The position numbers and the translations under genes were made by a program. Positions 1 to 6,002 of a stretch of 11,849 nt of DNA are shown here, one piece after another; within the stretch, counting starts at the first letter, position 1; each line of letters opens with the position of its first letter. Below the pieces are notes generated by a model. The model made no database searches. It was not told where the DNA came from and saw only the letters and a list, made by a program, of their open reading frames with translations. The stretch is from Alphaproteobacteria bacterium (lineage in GTDB: Bacteria; Pseudomonadota; Alphaproteobacteria; RF32; CAG-239): positions 1-11,849 of the forward strand of contig JAGCFG010000051.1 of NCBI GenBank assembly GCA_017650255.1. The letters are read 5' to 3'.

Positions 1-155
1 ATATGCTGCAACATTTTTTGCTCATGAATAACGCCGACCGACACAACAACAAGTTCTATGTTTTCTTTTTTTTGCAGATTTTCTATGAATTCCTGATTAA
101 TTTTTTCTGCAACTTCATCAGAAATGATGATTTTTTTAATTTTTTCTTCGCTCAT
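1..155 (-). CDS. partial gene of unknown function, 5' part only
   Basis: An open frame starts at the ATG at 155-153 and runs off the left edge, giving 51 complete codons. The protein begins MSEEKIKKIIISDEVAEK and continues through a hydrophobic beta-like stretch (ELVVVSVGVIH) near residues 34-44. Its ATG overlaps the TGA of rarA as ATGA, so it is almost certainly translationally coupled to rarA and is the fourth gene of the recX operon. AAGG lies about ten bases upstream of the ATG. Codon choice (AAA, GAA, ATT) matches the neighbours. I do not recognise the family. In other alphaproteobacteria a pseudouridine synthase or a fluoride channel gene can follow rarA, but the visible residues show neither an S4 domain nor membrane helices. 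Confidence 0.75.
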   Translation of the reverse strand, partial: MSEEKIKKIIISDEVAEKINQEFIENLQKKENIELVVVSVGVIHEQKMLQH

Positions 156-1456
156 TTCTTGGCAGCCTTTTGCTTTCTTAAATTATCAAAATATTCTATA
201 CGCTTTTTGATTTCTCGCTCAAAACCGCGTTCTACCGGACTGTATAATTTAACCCTTTTCATGCCCTCGGGAAAATAGTCTTGTCCGGAAAAACCGTCTT
301 CTAAGTCTTGGTCATAGATATAACCATCGCTATACCCGAGTTTTTTCATCAGTTTCGTCGGAGCATTCAAGATATGTTTCGGGGGCATTAGCGAGCCGGT
401 TTTTTGAGCCAATTCAAAAGCTTTGTGCATGGCCTTGTACACACTTGCAGATTTTGGAGCCGTTGCCAAGTAGGCAACCAACTGCATTACTGCCAAATCT
501 CCCTCTGGAGAGCCAAGCCTTTCATAAGTTTTCCAACAAGATATGGCTTGATTTACTGCATTTGGATCAGCAAGCGAGACGTCTTCTATGGCAAAACGGG
601 TTAAGCGGCGCAATAAATATTTGGCATCTTCGCCGGAGTTTAGCATGCGTGCGGTCCAATAAAGTGCGGCATCAACGTCGGAACCGCGCAGCGACTTGTG
701 AACAGCCGATATCAGGTTGTAGTGTCCGTCGCGTCCTTTGTCATATACCGGAGCGCGGGAACGAATTATGTTGATAATGTTGTCTTTGTTGAAAATTTCG
801 CCTTCTTTTGCATAATTAAACACGCTTTCAGCCATATTCAAAATATAGCGCCCGTCGCCGTCGGCTGTGGCTTTCATAAATTCTCTGGCTTCTTCATCTA
901 CCGGAAGTTTTCTTCCCATTTCTTTTTCGGCACGTTGGAGCAAAATTTCAAAATCGTCAGAGTTCAGGCGGTTCAGCACAAAAACCTGACAGCGCGAAAG
1001 CAAAGCCGCGTTTAGCTCAAAAGAAGGATTTTCGGTTGTGGCACCGACAAGAATTATGGTTCCGTCTTCAACATAGGGCAAAAAACCGTCTTGCTGCGAT
1101 TTGTTAAAGCGATGAATTTCATCTACAAACAACAAAGTTCCTTTGCCTTGCGAAGCACGGCGGTCTATGGCATATTGAAAAACACGTTTCAGATCGGAAA
1201 CACCGGAAAATACTGCGGAAATTTGTTCAAAATAAAGATTTGTATGCTCGGCAATCAGTCTTGCTATTGTTGTTTTTCCGCAACCGGGAGGTCCCCAAAG
1301 GATGAACGAGCTGATTTTTCCAGATTTAACCATTCTGCCCAAAGGCGAATCGTCACCGACAATATGGTTTTGCCCGACAACTTCTGATAAAGTTTGCGGT
1401 CTTAAGCGGTCTGCCAAGGGGCGTTTTATTTGATGAGAAAAAAGAGTATCTTCCAT
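152..1456 (-). CDS. rarA: replication-associated recombination protein A (RarA/MgsA), AAA+ ATPase
   Basis: RarA is a DNA-dependent AAA+ ATPase of the clamp-loader group that acts at stalled replication forks and at single-stranded/double-stranded DNA junctions. At 434 residues it has the usual family length. Visible motifs are Walker A GPPGCGKT at residues 55-62, Walker B LLFVDEIHRFNKSQQD at about 108-123, sensor 1 GATTENPSFE at 138-147 and the SRC arginine-finger segment at 154-156. The C-terminal half carries the RarA oligomerisation region (SLRGSDVDAALYW and following). The ATG at 1456 lies 7 bases after the TAG of the pentapeptide gene, and that TAG contributes to a TAGG ribosome-binding site. 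The 3' end overlaps the next gene by ATGA. I am very sure of the family; the fork-rescue role is from established knowledge. Confidence 0.97.
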   Translation of the reverse strand: MEDTLFSHQIKRPLADRLRPQTLSEVVGQNHIVGDDSPLGRMVKSGKISSFILWGPPGCGKTTIARLIAEHTNLYFEQISAVFSGVSDLKRVFQYAIDRRASQGKGTLLFVDEIHRFNKSQQDGFLPYVEDGTIILVGATTENPSFELNAALLSRCQVFVLNRLNSDDFEILLQRAEKEMGRKLPVDEEAREFMKATADGDGRYILNMAESVFNYAKEGEIFNKDNIINIIRSRAPVYDKGRDGHYNLISAVHKSLRGSDVDAALYWTARMLNSGEDAKYLLRRLTRFAIEDVSLADPNAVNQAISCWKTYERLGSPEGDLAVMQLVAYLATAPKSASVYKAMHKAFELAQKTGSLMPPKHILNAPTKLMKKLGYSDGYIYDQDLEDGFSGQDYFPEGMKRVKLYSPVERGFEREIKKRIEYFDNLRKQKAAKK

Positions 1457-1463
1457 TTTTTAC

Positions 1464-2639
1464 CTAGCGTTCATAGCTTTTTTGTTTGTTGAAAGGATTT
1501 TGTTGTTGTTTTTCACGTTTGCGATTTTCGAGTTCGCGGCGCTTGCGCTCTTCTATCACCTGTCTAAGCTCTTCTTTGTTGGCGCGGTTTTGTTCGCGTA
1601 TATACTCGAGCGCTTCTTTATCTTTTGCCGGAGCATCGTTTTTGTGGTGAATTTTGGTATATATCTTTTTGCCGATTTTGACCAAATCTTCGGTACTCAT
1701 ACCCTTAAAACCGCCAACATTCCAGACGCCGAACTCCTTGTTGTTGCCCAAAAAAAGCTCGGTAATATCAATGCCAATTCCTTTGAATTTCTTTTTTTCT
1801 TTTTTGGGAGCCAAAATTTTTTTGAGTTCTAGCGGTGTTGGCGGATGCCCCAATGCTTGGGCAATTTGTTCGGGTGTAATTATGCATGAGCTTAAATCAA
1901 GCTCCATAATATTTACTCCGGTAAAGTCTACCCCGCTAAAATCTACACCGCGCAGGCTAACACGTCGCAAGTCAATTTTTTTCAAATCAAGCATTGTGAG
2001 ATTAATTTTGGTCAAATCGAGCTTGTGCGGATAATATTTTGCGACAAATTCTATCAGCTGCTGCAACTCTTCTATTGTGAGGTCATCAGCCTCTATATCG
2101 AGCAATATTGCATCTTGAAACACTGCATCGGTCAAGACAACATTGTTCATTATGGCACCGGTAAAATTGGTTCCGATTAACTGCGCTCTGGAAAAAGTTG
2201 CACCGGACAAGTCTGCATTTGAAAGGTCGGTATTTGTGAGGTTAGCATTTGAAAAATCTGCTCCGCGCAAATCTGAACCGGAAAAATTTACACCACTCAA
2301 ATTGGCAAAAGAAAAGTTAGCATCTTGCAGATTTTCGTTATTGAACTGTCCGTTTTCCAAGTTTTTGCCGTTAAACTCAATATTCAGCAGAGGCAAAGGC
2401 TCTTCTGCCGCATTGTTGGAAACAGCGTGCCAACTGCCATCATCAGCATTTTCATATCTGTTCTGATTGTCTTTTTTGGGAAAATAGTCTTTTTCTATGT
2501 CTTCGTGAGGAGGAAAATCTTCGTCAGCTTCAAGCTCTTGGTCTTCTATCGGAGGCAAAGGCTCAGTCGCAGCCATTTGGGCGAGAGTTTGTTCCCTAAT
2601 GGCTTTCAGCGCGGCGATTTTTTTTGTTCTTTTAGACAT
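1464..2639 (-). CDS. pentapeptide-repeat protein with charged C-terminal tail
   Basis: This is a 391-residue, probably cytoplasmic protein with no signal peptide. Residues 1-85 are polar and acidic. Residues about 88-181 are tandem pentapeptide repeats of the A(D/N)LXX type (for example ANLSG, SDLRG, ADFSN, NADLSG), and a second, shorter block covers about 207-250 (LDLKK, IDLRR, VDFSG, VDFTG). Such repeats fold into a right-handed quadrilateral beta-helix. The rest ends in a highly charged helix rich in Lys, Arg, Glu and Gln (about 335-391). Some pentapeptide proteins (Qnr, MfpA) mimic DNA and bind gyrase, but many have no known role. The gene sits between recX and rarA in one operon, so a link to DNA transactions is possible, but this is inference from position. 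The start is the ATG at 2639, with only a weak GGA upstream. Confidence 0.9.
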   Translation of the reverse strand: MSKRTKKIAALKAIREQTLAQMAATEPLPPIEDQELEADEDFPPHEDIEKDYFPKKDNQNRYENADDGSWHAVSNNAAEEPLPLLNIEFNGKNLENGQFNNENLQDANFSFANLSGVNFSGSDLRGADFSNANLTNTDLSNADLSGATFSRAQLIGTNFTGAIMNNVVLTDAVFQDAILLDIEADDLTIEELQQLIEFVAKYYPHKLDLTKINLTMLDLKKIDLRRVSLRGVDFSGVDFTGVNIMELDLSSCIITPEQIAQALGHPPTPLELKKILAPKKEKKKFKGIGIDITELFLGNNKEFGVWNVGGFKGMSTEDLVKIGKKIYTKIHHKNDAPAKDKEALEYIREQNRANKEELRQVIEERKRRELENRKREKQQQNPFNKQKSYER

Positions 2640-2705
2640 CGGACATTTTCCAAGATGGTTTGACTATTATGATATTAGCTTATTTTTTTTGTTTTTACAA
2701 ACTTT

Positions 2706-3266
2706 TTATGCAAAATCGTCAATATTTTCGGCAAAAATAATTTCTTTGGCAACATCATAAGCAAAACCGGCGCGAATTATGGTTACCAAGTCTTTTTGGC
2801 GATTTTGTTTACGGCTTTCTTCGTCGGGGCGAAAAGGCCCTATTTTCTTTTTTGCAGCAAAGTTCAAAGCCATTTCGTTTTCGTTCACATTGCGGTTTTG
2901 CAAAATTTTGCTCACAGCATCTTCATCAATGCCTTTTTGTTGCATTTTTTGGACAATGTAGCGCGCAGGCTTGCCGGCAAGCAGATAGTCATCAATTTTG
3001 CGTTCGGCAAAACGTTGGTCGTTGATATAGCCATATCTTTCACAATAGGCAATAATTTCTTCTATCCAGTTTTTTGCCTCATCTAAATTAAACTCGGGTG
3101 TTGAATATGAATATTTCATGAGCCTTTGTTCTAAAACTTTGCGCAAATTGGCGGCAGAAGAATCGAAGCGCTCCAGATAATATAAGGCGATATTTTGCAA
3201 GCGGGTTTTGGTCATTTTGCGCATTTTTTTTGGAGAAAACGAAATATTTGGCTGTTCTTCTGACAT
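2706..3266 (-). CDS. recX: RecX family regulatory protein
   Basis: RecX binds RecA filaments and limits their extension and recombinase activity. The 186-residue protein shows the family's helical-repeat plan: IALYYLERFDSS at about 26-37, YGYINDQRFAER at 78-89 (a hallmark), GKPARYIVQKMQQKGID at about 98-114, and a third repeat from about 158. A lysine-rich segment with two methionines (residues 11-18) precedes the domain. The ATG at 3266 is supported by AAGGTG five bases upstream and by a promoter at 3299-3327. It heads the minus-strand operon; in many bacteria recX instead follows recA, so here it is paired with rarA. The 66 bases before the pentapeptide gene show no clear terminator. Confidence 0.9.
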   Translation of the reverse strand: MSEEQPNISFSPKKMRKMTKTRLQNIALYYLERFDSSAANLRKVLEQRLMKYSYSTPEFNLDEAKNWIEEIIAYCERYGYINDQRFAERKIDDYLLAGKPARYIVQKMQQKGIDEDAVSKILQNRNVNENEMALNFAAKKKIGPFRPDEESRKQNRQKDLVTIIRAGFAYDVAKEIIFAENIDDFA

Positions 3267-3298
3267 GTTACACCTTAAAGTTTGCGTTAATTAACTAC

Positions 3299-3327
3299 AT
3301 ATTAAACAATAAATAGTATCTTGGCAA
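3299..3327 (-). promoter_or_regulatory. sigma70-type promoter of recX operon
   Basis: Read on the minus strand, TTGCCA (3327-3322) is followed after exactly 17 bases by TAATAT (3304-3299), both close to consensus. The expected transcription start is about 27 bases upstream of the recX ATG, and the leader contains AAGGTG. The -35 box abuts the palindrome at 3327-3340. This is a prediction from sequence match and position only. Confidence 0.6.
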
Positions 3328-3340
3328 CAGTTATAACTGT
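3327..3340. promoter_or_regulatory. 14-bp perfect palindrome between divergent genes, candidate operator
   Basis: ACAGTTATAACTGT is a perfect inverted repeat in the 89-base space between recX (minus) and the lipoprotein gene (plus). It touches the recX -35 box. Its centre contains TATAAC, which could itself serve as the -10 box of the lipoprotein gene, 19 bases before its ATG; no good -35 is seen for that direction. A dimeric repressor bound here could affect both genes. The site may also be only an AT-rich promoter element. Confidence 0.35.
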
Positions 3341-3355
3341 CACGGATTTAAGAAA

Positions 3356-3961
3356 ATGAAGAAAATTTTTGCTTTATCGCTATTGTTGTTCGGGCTGTGT
3401 GCGTGCGCTTCAACAGATGAAACGCCGGCGCCGCAAAAATTTAGGGAATCACATTTTGACAATCAACAGGCTATCGGGCTGAAAGTTAATAAGGTTGAAG
3501 TTGTTTCTGAGTTTGTGCCTTCTTTTACAAGACCGAATGTTGAGCATCTTTTCCCTGTTTCTATTGAAAAAACAGCAACAAATTGGGCGAATGAGCGGTT
3601 GAGAGCAGTTGATTTTTCTTCTACAAAACAGGCAACTTTCACGATTAAAGATGCCAGTGTTACCGAAGAGATTGTAAAATCTGAAAAAATTTTTGAAAAA
3701 GACAGTTTGAAGTATAAAGCAAGATTGTCCGTGGTCTTAAAAGTTAGTGATACTGCAAAATTTGCAACTGCCGAAACCTCACTTGAAGCTTGGAGAGAGT
3801 TGCAGATTCCAATTGATACGCCGATAGATGAAAAAGAAGTATATTGGAAAAATATGGTCGACAAGCTTTTCAAAGAATTTAATGCTAGAATGCAGGAAAA
3901 TATACATAAATATTTGAATATGTATATTGATAACAGCTTTAGTGTGACAGATTACGAATAA
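3356..3961 (+). CDS. predicted lipoprotein, conserved alphaproteobacterial type
   Basis: The 201-residue product starts with a lipoprotein signal (MKKIFALSLLLFGLCACAS), with lipobox LCAC and predicted lipidated Cys17. The mature part has no further membrane segment and is mixed alpha/beta, with a segment reading VEVVSEFVPSF and then NVEHLFPV, followed by a Trp/Arg-containing stretch. I associate the VEHLFPV-type segment with uncharacterised lipoproteins of alphaproteobacteria; this is from memory and the function is unknown. The start at 3356 gives the proper signal peptide. The ribosome-binding site is weak. Its TAA lies 3 bases from the convergent apaG stop, with no terminator hairpin visible between them. 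Confidence 0.85.
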   Translation: MKKIFALSLLLFGLCACASTDETPAPQKFRESHFDNQQAIGLKVNKVEVVSEFVPSFTRPNVEHLFPVSIEKTATNWANERLRAVDFSSTKQATFTIKDASVTEEIVKSEKIFEKDSLKYKARLSVVLKVSDTAKFATAETSLEAWRELQIPIDTPIDEKEVYWKNMVDKLFKEFNARMQENIHKYLNMYIDNSFSVTDYE

Positions 3962-3964
3962 AAA

Positions 3965-4381
3965 CTAGTTATAGCGTTTTGGCGTGTTGTGACCAGCGTT
4001 GAACTGCAACATTGGGAGTTTGATGCTTTTGGGGAGTTTTTGCCCTGCACGCAAAACTTTGCAGCTTCCATAAAAGACAGCGCTGTCGGCACTAAGCGGT
4101 GCCTCTGAGCAAAACTCATAATATTCACCGGGCTCTAATACGGGAATTTCTCCCTGAAAGCCGGGTGTGCTGTCGGAAAAACTGTTACCGAGGGAATCGG
4201 TTATATTCCAATCTTTGCCGACCAACGTGATTTGTTCGTTTGAAGTATTTTCAATGCAAAAATAATATCCCCACAGAAACTCTTGTCCTTGGGCGCGGCG
4301 GCGGGTATCAACCAGCTCGGAAGCAGCGGTGATAACAAGTCCGTCAGACTGCATTGTGACCATTTCTTGTGTGTTTTGCAT
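3965..4381 (-). CDS. apaG: ApaG family protein (DUF525), divergent
   Basis: ApaG is a small all-beta (fibronectin III-like) protein of about 125-130 residues whose biochemical role is not firmly known. This copy has 138 residues. Recognisable positions are KDWNITD at 56-62 (family: R-W-ITD), GFQGEIPVLEPGEYYEF at 74-90 (family: GVVGEQPxLxPGExxxY), and the following S-x-APL. The family's glycine pattern before GEQP is altered to STPGFQGE, and the usual GxMxGxY is replaced by AVFYGSCKV, so the protein is divergent. AAAAGG precedes the ATG by seven bases. It is convergent with the lipoprotein gene and divergent from the cysteine-repeat gene. The symbol is given on family grounds only. Confidence 0.78.
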   Translation of the reverse strand: MQNTQEMVTMQSDGLVITAASELVDTRRRAQGQEFLWGYYFCIENTSNEQITLVGKDWNITDSLGNSFSDSTPGFQGEIPVLEPGEYYEFCSEAPLSADSAVFYGSCKVLRAGQKLPKSIKLPMLQFNAGHNTPKRYN

Positions 4382-4395
4382 TGCTTAACCTTTTG

Positions 4396-4421
4396 TTAAC
4401 TATTTATAGACTCATAGTTAA
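4396..4421. promoter_or_regulatory. inverted repeat around apaG -10, candidate operator
   Basis: TTAACTAT (4396-4403) and ATAGTTAA (4414-4421) are perfect 8-base inverted arms separated by 10 bases. They bracket TATAAA on the minus strand (4408-4403), the most likely -10 box of apaG. The dyad's geometry suits a dimeric regulator touching two successive major grooves. No convincing -35 box is visible. Prediction only. Confidence 0.35.
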
Positions 4422-4529
4422 ATGTATTTTGAAAAATTGCAAACGTGGAATCATTTTGTTCACAATTTTATGCACATAAAATTGATTACGCATTGTTTTT
4501 ACTGCAAAAAAAAGTGAGGGGAACTTTAT

Positions 4530-4787
4530 ATGAAAAAAATTGCAATAGTTGTCTTTTTTACATTGATGTTTTTTGCGCAAGTTGCAAAGGCAAATTGTTA
4601 TATGATAAACGACAGTGATGAAAAAAATCTTTGTTTGGCAAAACAAAACGATAGTGCTACATATTGTTATATGATAAATGATAGCGATAAAAAGAACTTT
4701 TGCCTTGCTATGGTGAACAAGAACAATACCTATTGCTATATGATTTCGGACAACGACAAAAAGAACTTTTGTCTGGCCTCGTTCTAG
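4530..4787 (+). CDS. small secreted protein of three 23-residue two-cysteine repeats
   Basis: The 85-residue product has a signal peptide (residues 1-21, cleavage after AKA) followed almost immediately by three tandem repeats. The repeat core is CYMI(N/S)D(S/N)D(E/K)KN(L/F)CLA. Cys23/46/69 and Cys35/58/81 are spaced at exactly 23 residues, so each unit has two cysteines 12 apart, probably one disulfide per unit in the periplasm or outside the cell. DNA units begin near 4593, 4662 and 4731; the third lacks the linker. The two acidic residues in each DSD/DND could bind metal, but this is speculation. The start is supported by a strong GAGGGG at 4516-4521. TAAAAT near 4478 may be the -10. I do not recognise a named family and cannot assign a function. 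Confidence 0.85.
   Translation: MKKIAIVVFFTLMFFAQVAKANCYMINDSDEKNLCLAKQNDSATYCYMINDSDKKNFCLAMVNKNNTYCYMISDNDKKNFCLASF
4593..4784 (+). repeat. three in-frame 69-bp tandem repeats
   Basis: Units at about 4593-4661, 4662-4730 and 4731-4784 (the last without linker) encode the three cysteine repeats. The second and third units are most alike (AAAAAGAACTTTTG shared). The period of 69 bases is a multiple of three, so unit gain or loss would keep the frame. The copies have diverged at synonymous positions while the cysteines are kept, which suggests selection on the protein. Confidence 0.8.
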
Positions 4788-4810
4788 CTCCGGTTTTTGA
4801 GAGTTTGTCC

Positions 4811-4841
4811 TTGACAATCGGTTTTTTTCTGTCAATATTAT
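4811..4841 (+). promoter_or_regulatory. candidate promoter with inverted repeat before the 154-residue gene
   Basis: A consensus TTGACA (4811-4816) is followed by TATTAT (4836-4841) with a long 19-base spacer; AATATT at 4834-4839 gives 17. TTGACA is also mirrored by TGTCAA at 4830-4835, so the -35 box lies in one arm of a 6-base inverted repeat. The gene start is about 30 bases downstream of the -10. This would give the 154-residue gene its own transcript, separate from the cysteine-repeat gene. Confidence 0.4.
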
Positions 4842-4871
4842 GGACGGAAAATACTTTTAAATTATTATTTT

Positions 4872-5336
4872 ATGGAAAATTCACAAAACAAATTCATGGT
4901 GACCGCAAGAGTTGAAAAACTTCTTGTTACGGATGCTTTTGCAAGTTGCATTTTGAAGGTCAAGCGCATTAAGCACTTGCATCCGGTTATGGTCAAAAAT
5001 CGCGGCAACGGCTTGAGAAAAGAGAAGTTTGTTACAGAGCGCTTTCTTTTTCCAAAGCGGATGACTTATCGCGTGTATAACTCCAAAGAGGATGTCTGTC
5101 GTATGTCCTCGTATCATCACCTGACGTGCTTGCAGCAGGGAAAGACCTACAAACTCGAGTTTGAGTTTGTTCAGTGCAACAATGGGCATGACGAGTTTTT
5201 GTTACTGCACGAGGTAAAAGATGTACCCCTGAGCTTGGATGTTAAGCTTGATGTGCTCAGAAATTATGCCGACAGGTTGCTGACTTATGGCGACAGTTCC
5301 TCGCCACTCCGACATTTTTTCGGCCATCTTTTTTAA
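4872..5336 (+). CDS. hypothetical protein, 154 residues
   Basis: I do not recognise this protein. It starts MENSQNKFMVTARVEKLL, has no signal peptide or membrane helix, and is rich in basic residues and beta-like stretches (TYKLEFEFVQC at about 92-102, DEFLLLHEVKDVPL near 107-120). Five cysteines and several His residues do not form a recognisable zinc motif. The ATG at 4872 has no clear Shine-Dalgarno sequence; an internal Met9 is a possible alternative. The gene follows a candidate promoter and ends in front of a strong terminator, so it is probably a single-gene unit. The opposite-strand frame over this region lacks such signals. Confidence 0.7.
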   Translation: MENSQNKFMVTARVEKLLVTDAFASCILKVKRIKHLHPVMVKNRGNGLRKEKFVTERFLFPKRMTYRVYNSKEDVCRMSSYHHLTCLQQGKTYKLEFEFVQCNNGHDEFLLLHEVKDVPLSLDVKLDVLRNYADRLLTYGDSSSPLRHFFGHLF

Positions 5337-5345
5337 GATGATTAC

Positions 5346-5376
5346 CCGTCGCATTTTCAAATGCGGCGGTTTTTTT
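5346..5376 (+). terminator. rho-independent terminator of the 154-residue gene
   Basis: An 11-base-pair stem (5346-5356 with 5359-5369, one G-T pair) with a tiny loop is followed by seven T (5370-5376). It begins ten bases after the TAA at 5334-5336. In the opposite direction the hairpin has no T tract, so it serves the plus strand. Confidence 0.85.
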
Positions 5377-5377
5377 G

Positions 5378-5638
5378 TTATTCTTCCGGTTGTGAAAGAG
5401 CTTGTTCTATGCCGATGGCAAGCTGGTCGGCGCAAGATGTTCCTTTGCCGCGACAGTCATTACCTTTTAGGAGAGCGGCAACTTTGGCGGCATCGGCACC
5501 TTGGATAAGTTTGCTGACAGCGGCGGTATGTCCAGGGCATCCGCCGAAAAATTTGACATCATAAATTTTGCCGTCCTCGAGTGCGAAAGAGATTTTTTGT
5601 GCGCAAACGCTGCTGGTTTGATAGGTAAAAGTTTTCAT
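5378..5638 (-). CDS. TSCPD domain-containing protein
   Basis: This 86-residue protein is a stand-alone TSCPD domain. The hallmark GGCPGH at 32-37 corresponds to the family's GGCPGN, and TSCADQLA at 67-74 to TSCPDQLA. The four family cysteines are at positions 12, 34, 62 and 69 and probably bind a metal ion. Related domains occur at the C terminus of some ribonucleotide reductases, but the role of the stand-alone form is not established. The Pro to Ala change (TSCAD) and Asn to His (GCPGH) depart from the consensus. AAGGA lies nine bases before the ATG. The stop is just beyond the plus-strand terminator. Confidence 0.85.
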   Translation of the reverse strand: MKTFTYQTSSVCAQKISFALEDGKIYDVKFFGGCPGHTAAVSKLIQGADAAKVAALLKGNDCRGKGTSCADQLAIGIEQALSQPEE

Positions 5639-5661
5639 GGCAAATTTTCCTTTTGCTGATT

Positions 5662-5690
5662 GTTATATTGACATAGGTATATCTTGGAAA
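5662..5690 (-). promoter_or_regulatory. candidate promoter of the TSCPD gene
   Basis: On the minus strand TTTCCA (5690-5685) is followed after 17 bases by TATAAC (5667-5662), 23 bases from the ATG. The -10 is good and the -35 is moderate. A second possible -35, TTGACT, lies just upstream near 5697-5702. Confidence 0.4.
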
Positions 5691-5746
5691 AGCAAAAGTC
5701 AAGGAAAGTACGATTTTTTATTTTTGGGTAGTTTGTAAAAAACAAA

Positions 5747-5797
5747 TGTCATCGCTCGTTTTTCTAAGAGAAAAACGTCCAGCGATCTTCCGCTTTT
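5747..5797 (-). repeat. hairpin repeat copy L1 (inverted orientation)
   Basis: Read on the minus strand it has the family plan. The tag resembles AAAGCGGAAG, the outer arm is ATCGCT (5786-5781), the one-sided bulge is GGA, and a perfect 9-base inner stem (5777-5769 with 5765-5757) closes a 3-base loop. The outer arm AGCGAT (5756-5751) and the GACA end tag follow. It is closest to copy R2 in outer stem and bulge. Confidence 0.85.
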
Positions 5798-5808
5798 AAT
5801 GAAAATAA

Positions 5809-5858
5809 AAAAGTCGTAGATTCCTTGACGATTTTGACAAGCAAAATCGAGGGATGAC
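5809..5858 (+). repeat. hairpin repeat copy L2
   Basis: The tag AAAGTCGTAG is followed by outer arm ATTCCT (5820-5825), bulge TGA, inner stem CGATTTTG (5829-5836) with CAAAATCG (5842-5849), loop ACAAG, outer arm AGGGAT (5850-5855, one G-T pair) and end tag GAC. The inner stem differs from all other copies yet pairs perfectly. Confidence 0.85.
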
Positions 5859-5870
5859 CTTGGTTAATAT

Positions 5871-5921
5871 AAAAATGTCGTAGATCCTTTGACCAAAAAC
5901 TAGCGTTTTTGGAGGGATGAC
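5871..5921 (+). repeat. hairpin repeat copy L3
   Basis: The tag ATGTCGTAG is followed by outer arm ATCCTT (5884-5889), bulge TGA (5890-5892), inner stem CCAAAAAC (5893-5900) with GTTTTTGG (5905-5912), a 4-base loop, outer arm AGGGAT (5913-5918, one G-T pair) and GAC. It is closest to copy R1 on the far side of the foreign-looking segment. Confidence 0.85.
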
Positions 5922-5953
5922 TTGCTTTTTACTAAAAACAGGCATGAAAAATT

Positions 5954-5984
5954 ATAAAAAAAAGGAGCCTGAAACAGGCTCCTT
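5954..5984 (-). terminator. rho-independent terminator of the barrel-protein gene
   Basis: A perfect 10-base-pair stem (5962-5971 with 5975-5984) with a 3-base loop is followed on the minus strand by an uninterrupted T run (complement of the A run 5954-5961). It lies 19 bases past the stop codon of the 277-residue gene. This is one of the strongest terminators in the window. Confidence 0.9.
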
Positions 5985-6002
5985 AAAAAATTATCACCGG
6001 GT

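Larger units (their letters stand above)
5639..6002. other. gene-free spacer with three hairpin repeats and a terminator
   Basis: No coding frame is credible in these 364 bases. The stretch holds the TSCPD promoter, three copies of the hairpin repeat (one inverted) at about 5747-5797, 5809-5858 and 5871-5921, and the terminator of the minus-strand segment at 5954-5984. It forms the left edge of the G+C-richer two-gene segment. Confidence 0.8.

Noticed and set aside
4404..4835. 143-residue minus-strand open frame opposite the cysteine-repeat gene
   Set aside because: It is antisense to the repeat gene, its own repeats are the reverse of the 69-base units, and it has no ribosome-binding site, whereas the plus frame has a signal peptide and GAGGGG.
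4881..5189. 102-residue minus-strand open frame opposite the 154-residue gene
   Set aside because: No start signal, promoter or terminator; the plus frame has a promoter candidate and a strong terminator.
5747..5921. CRISPR array
   Set aside because: The repeats differ in orientation and stem sequence and have no regular unique spacers; they are dispersed hairpin elements.
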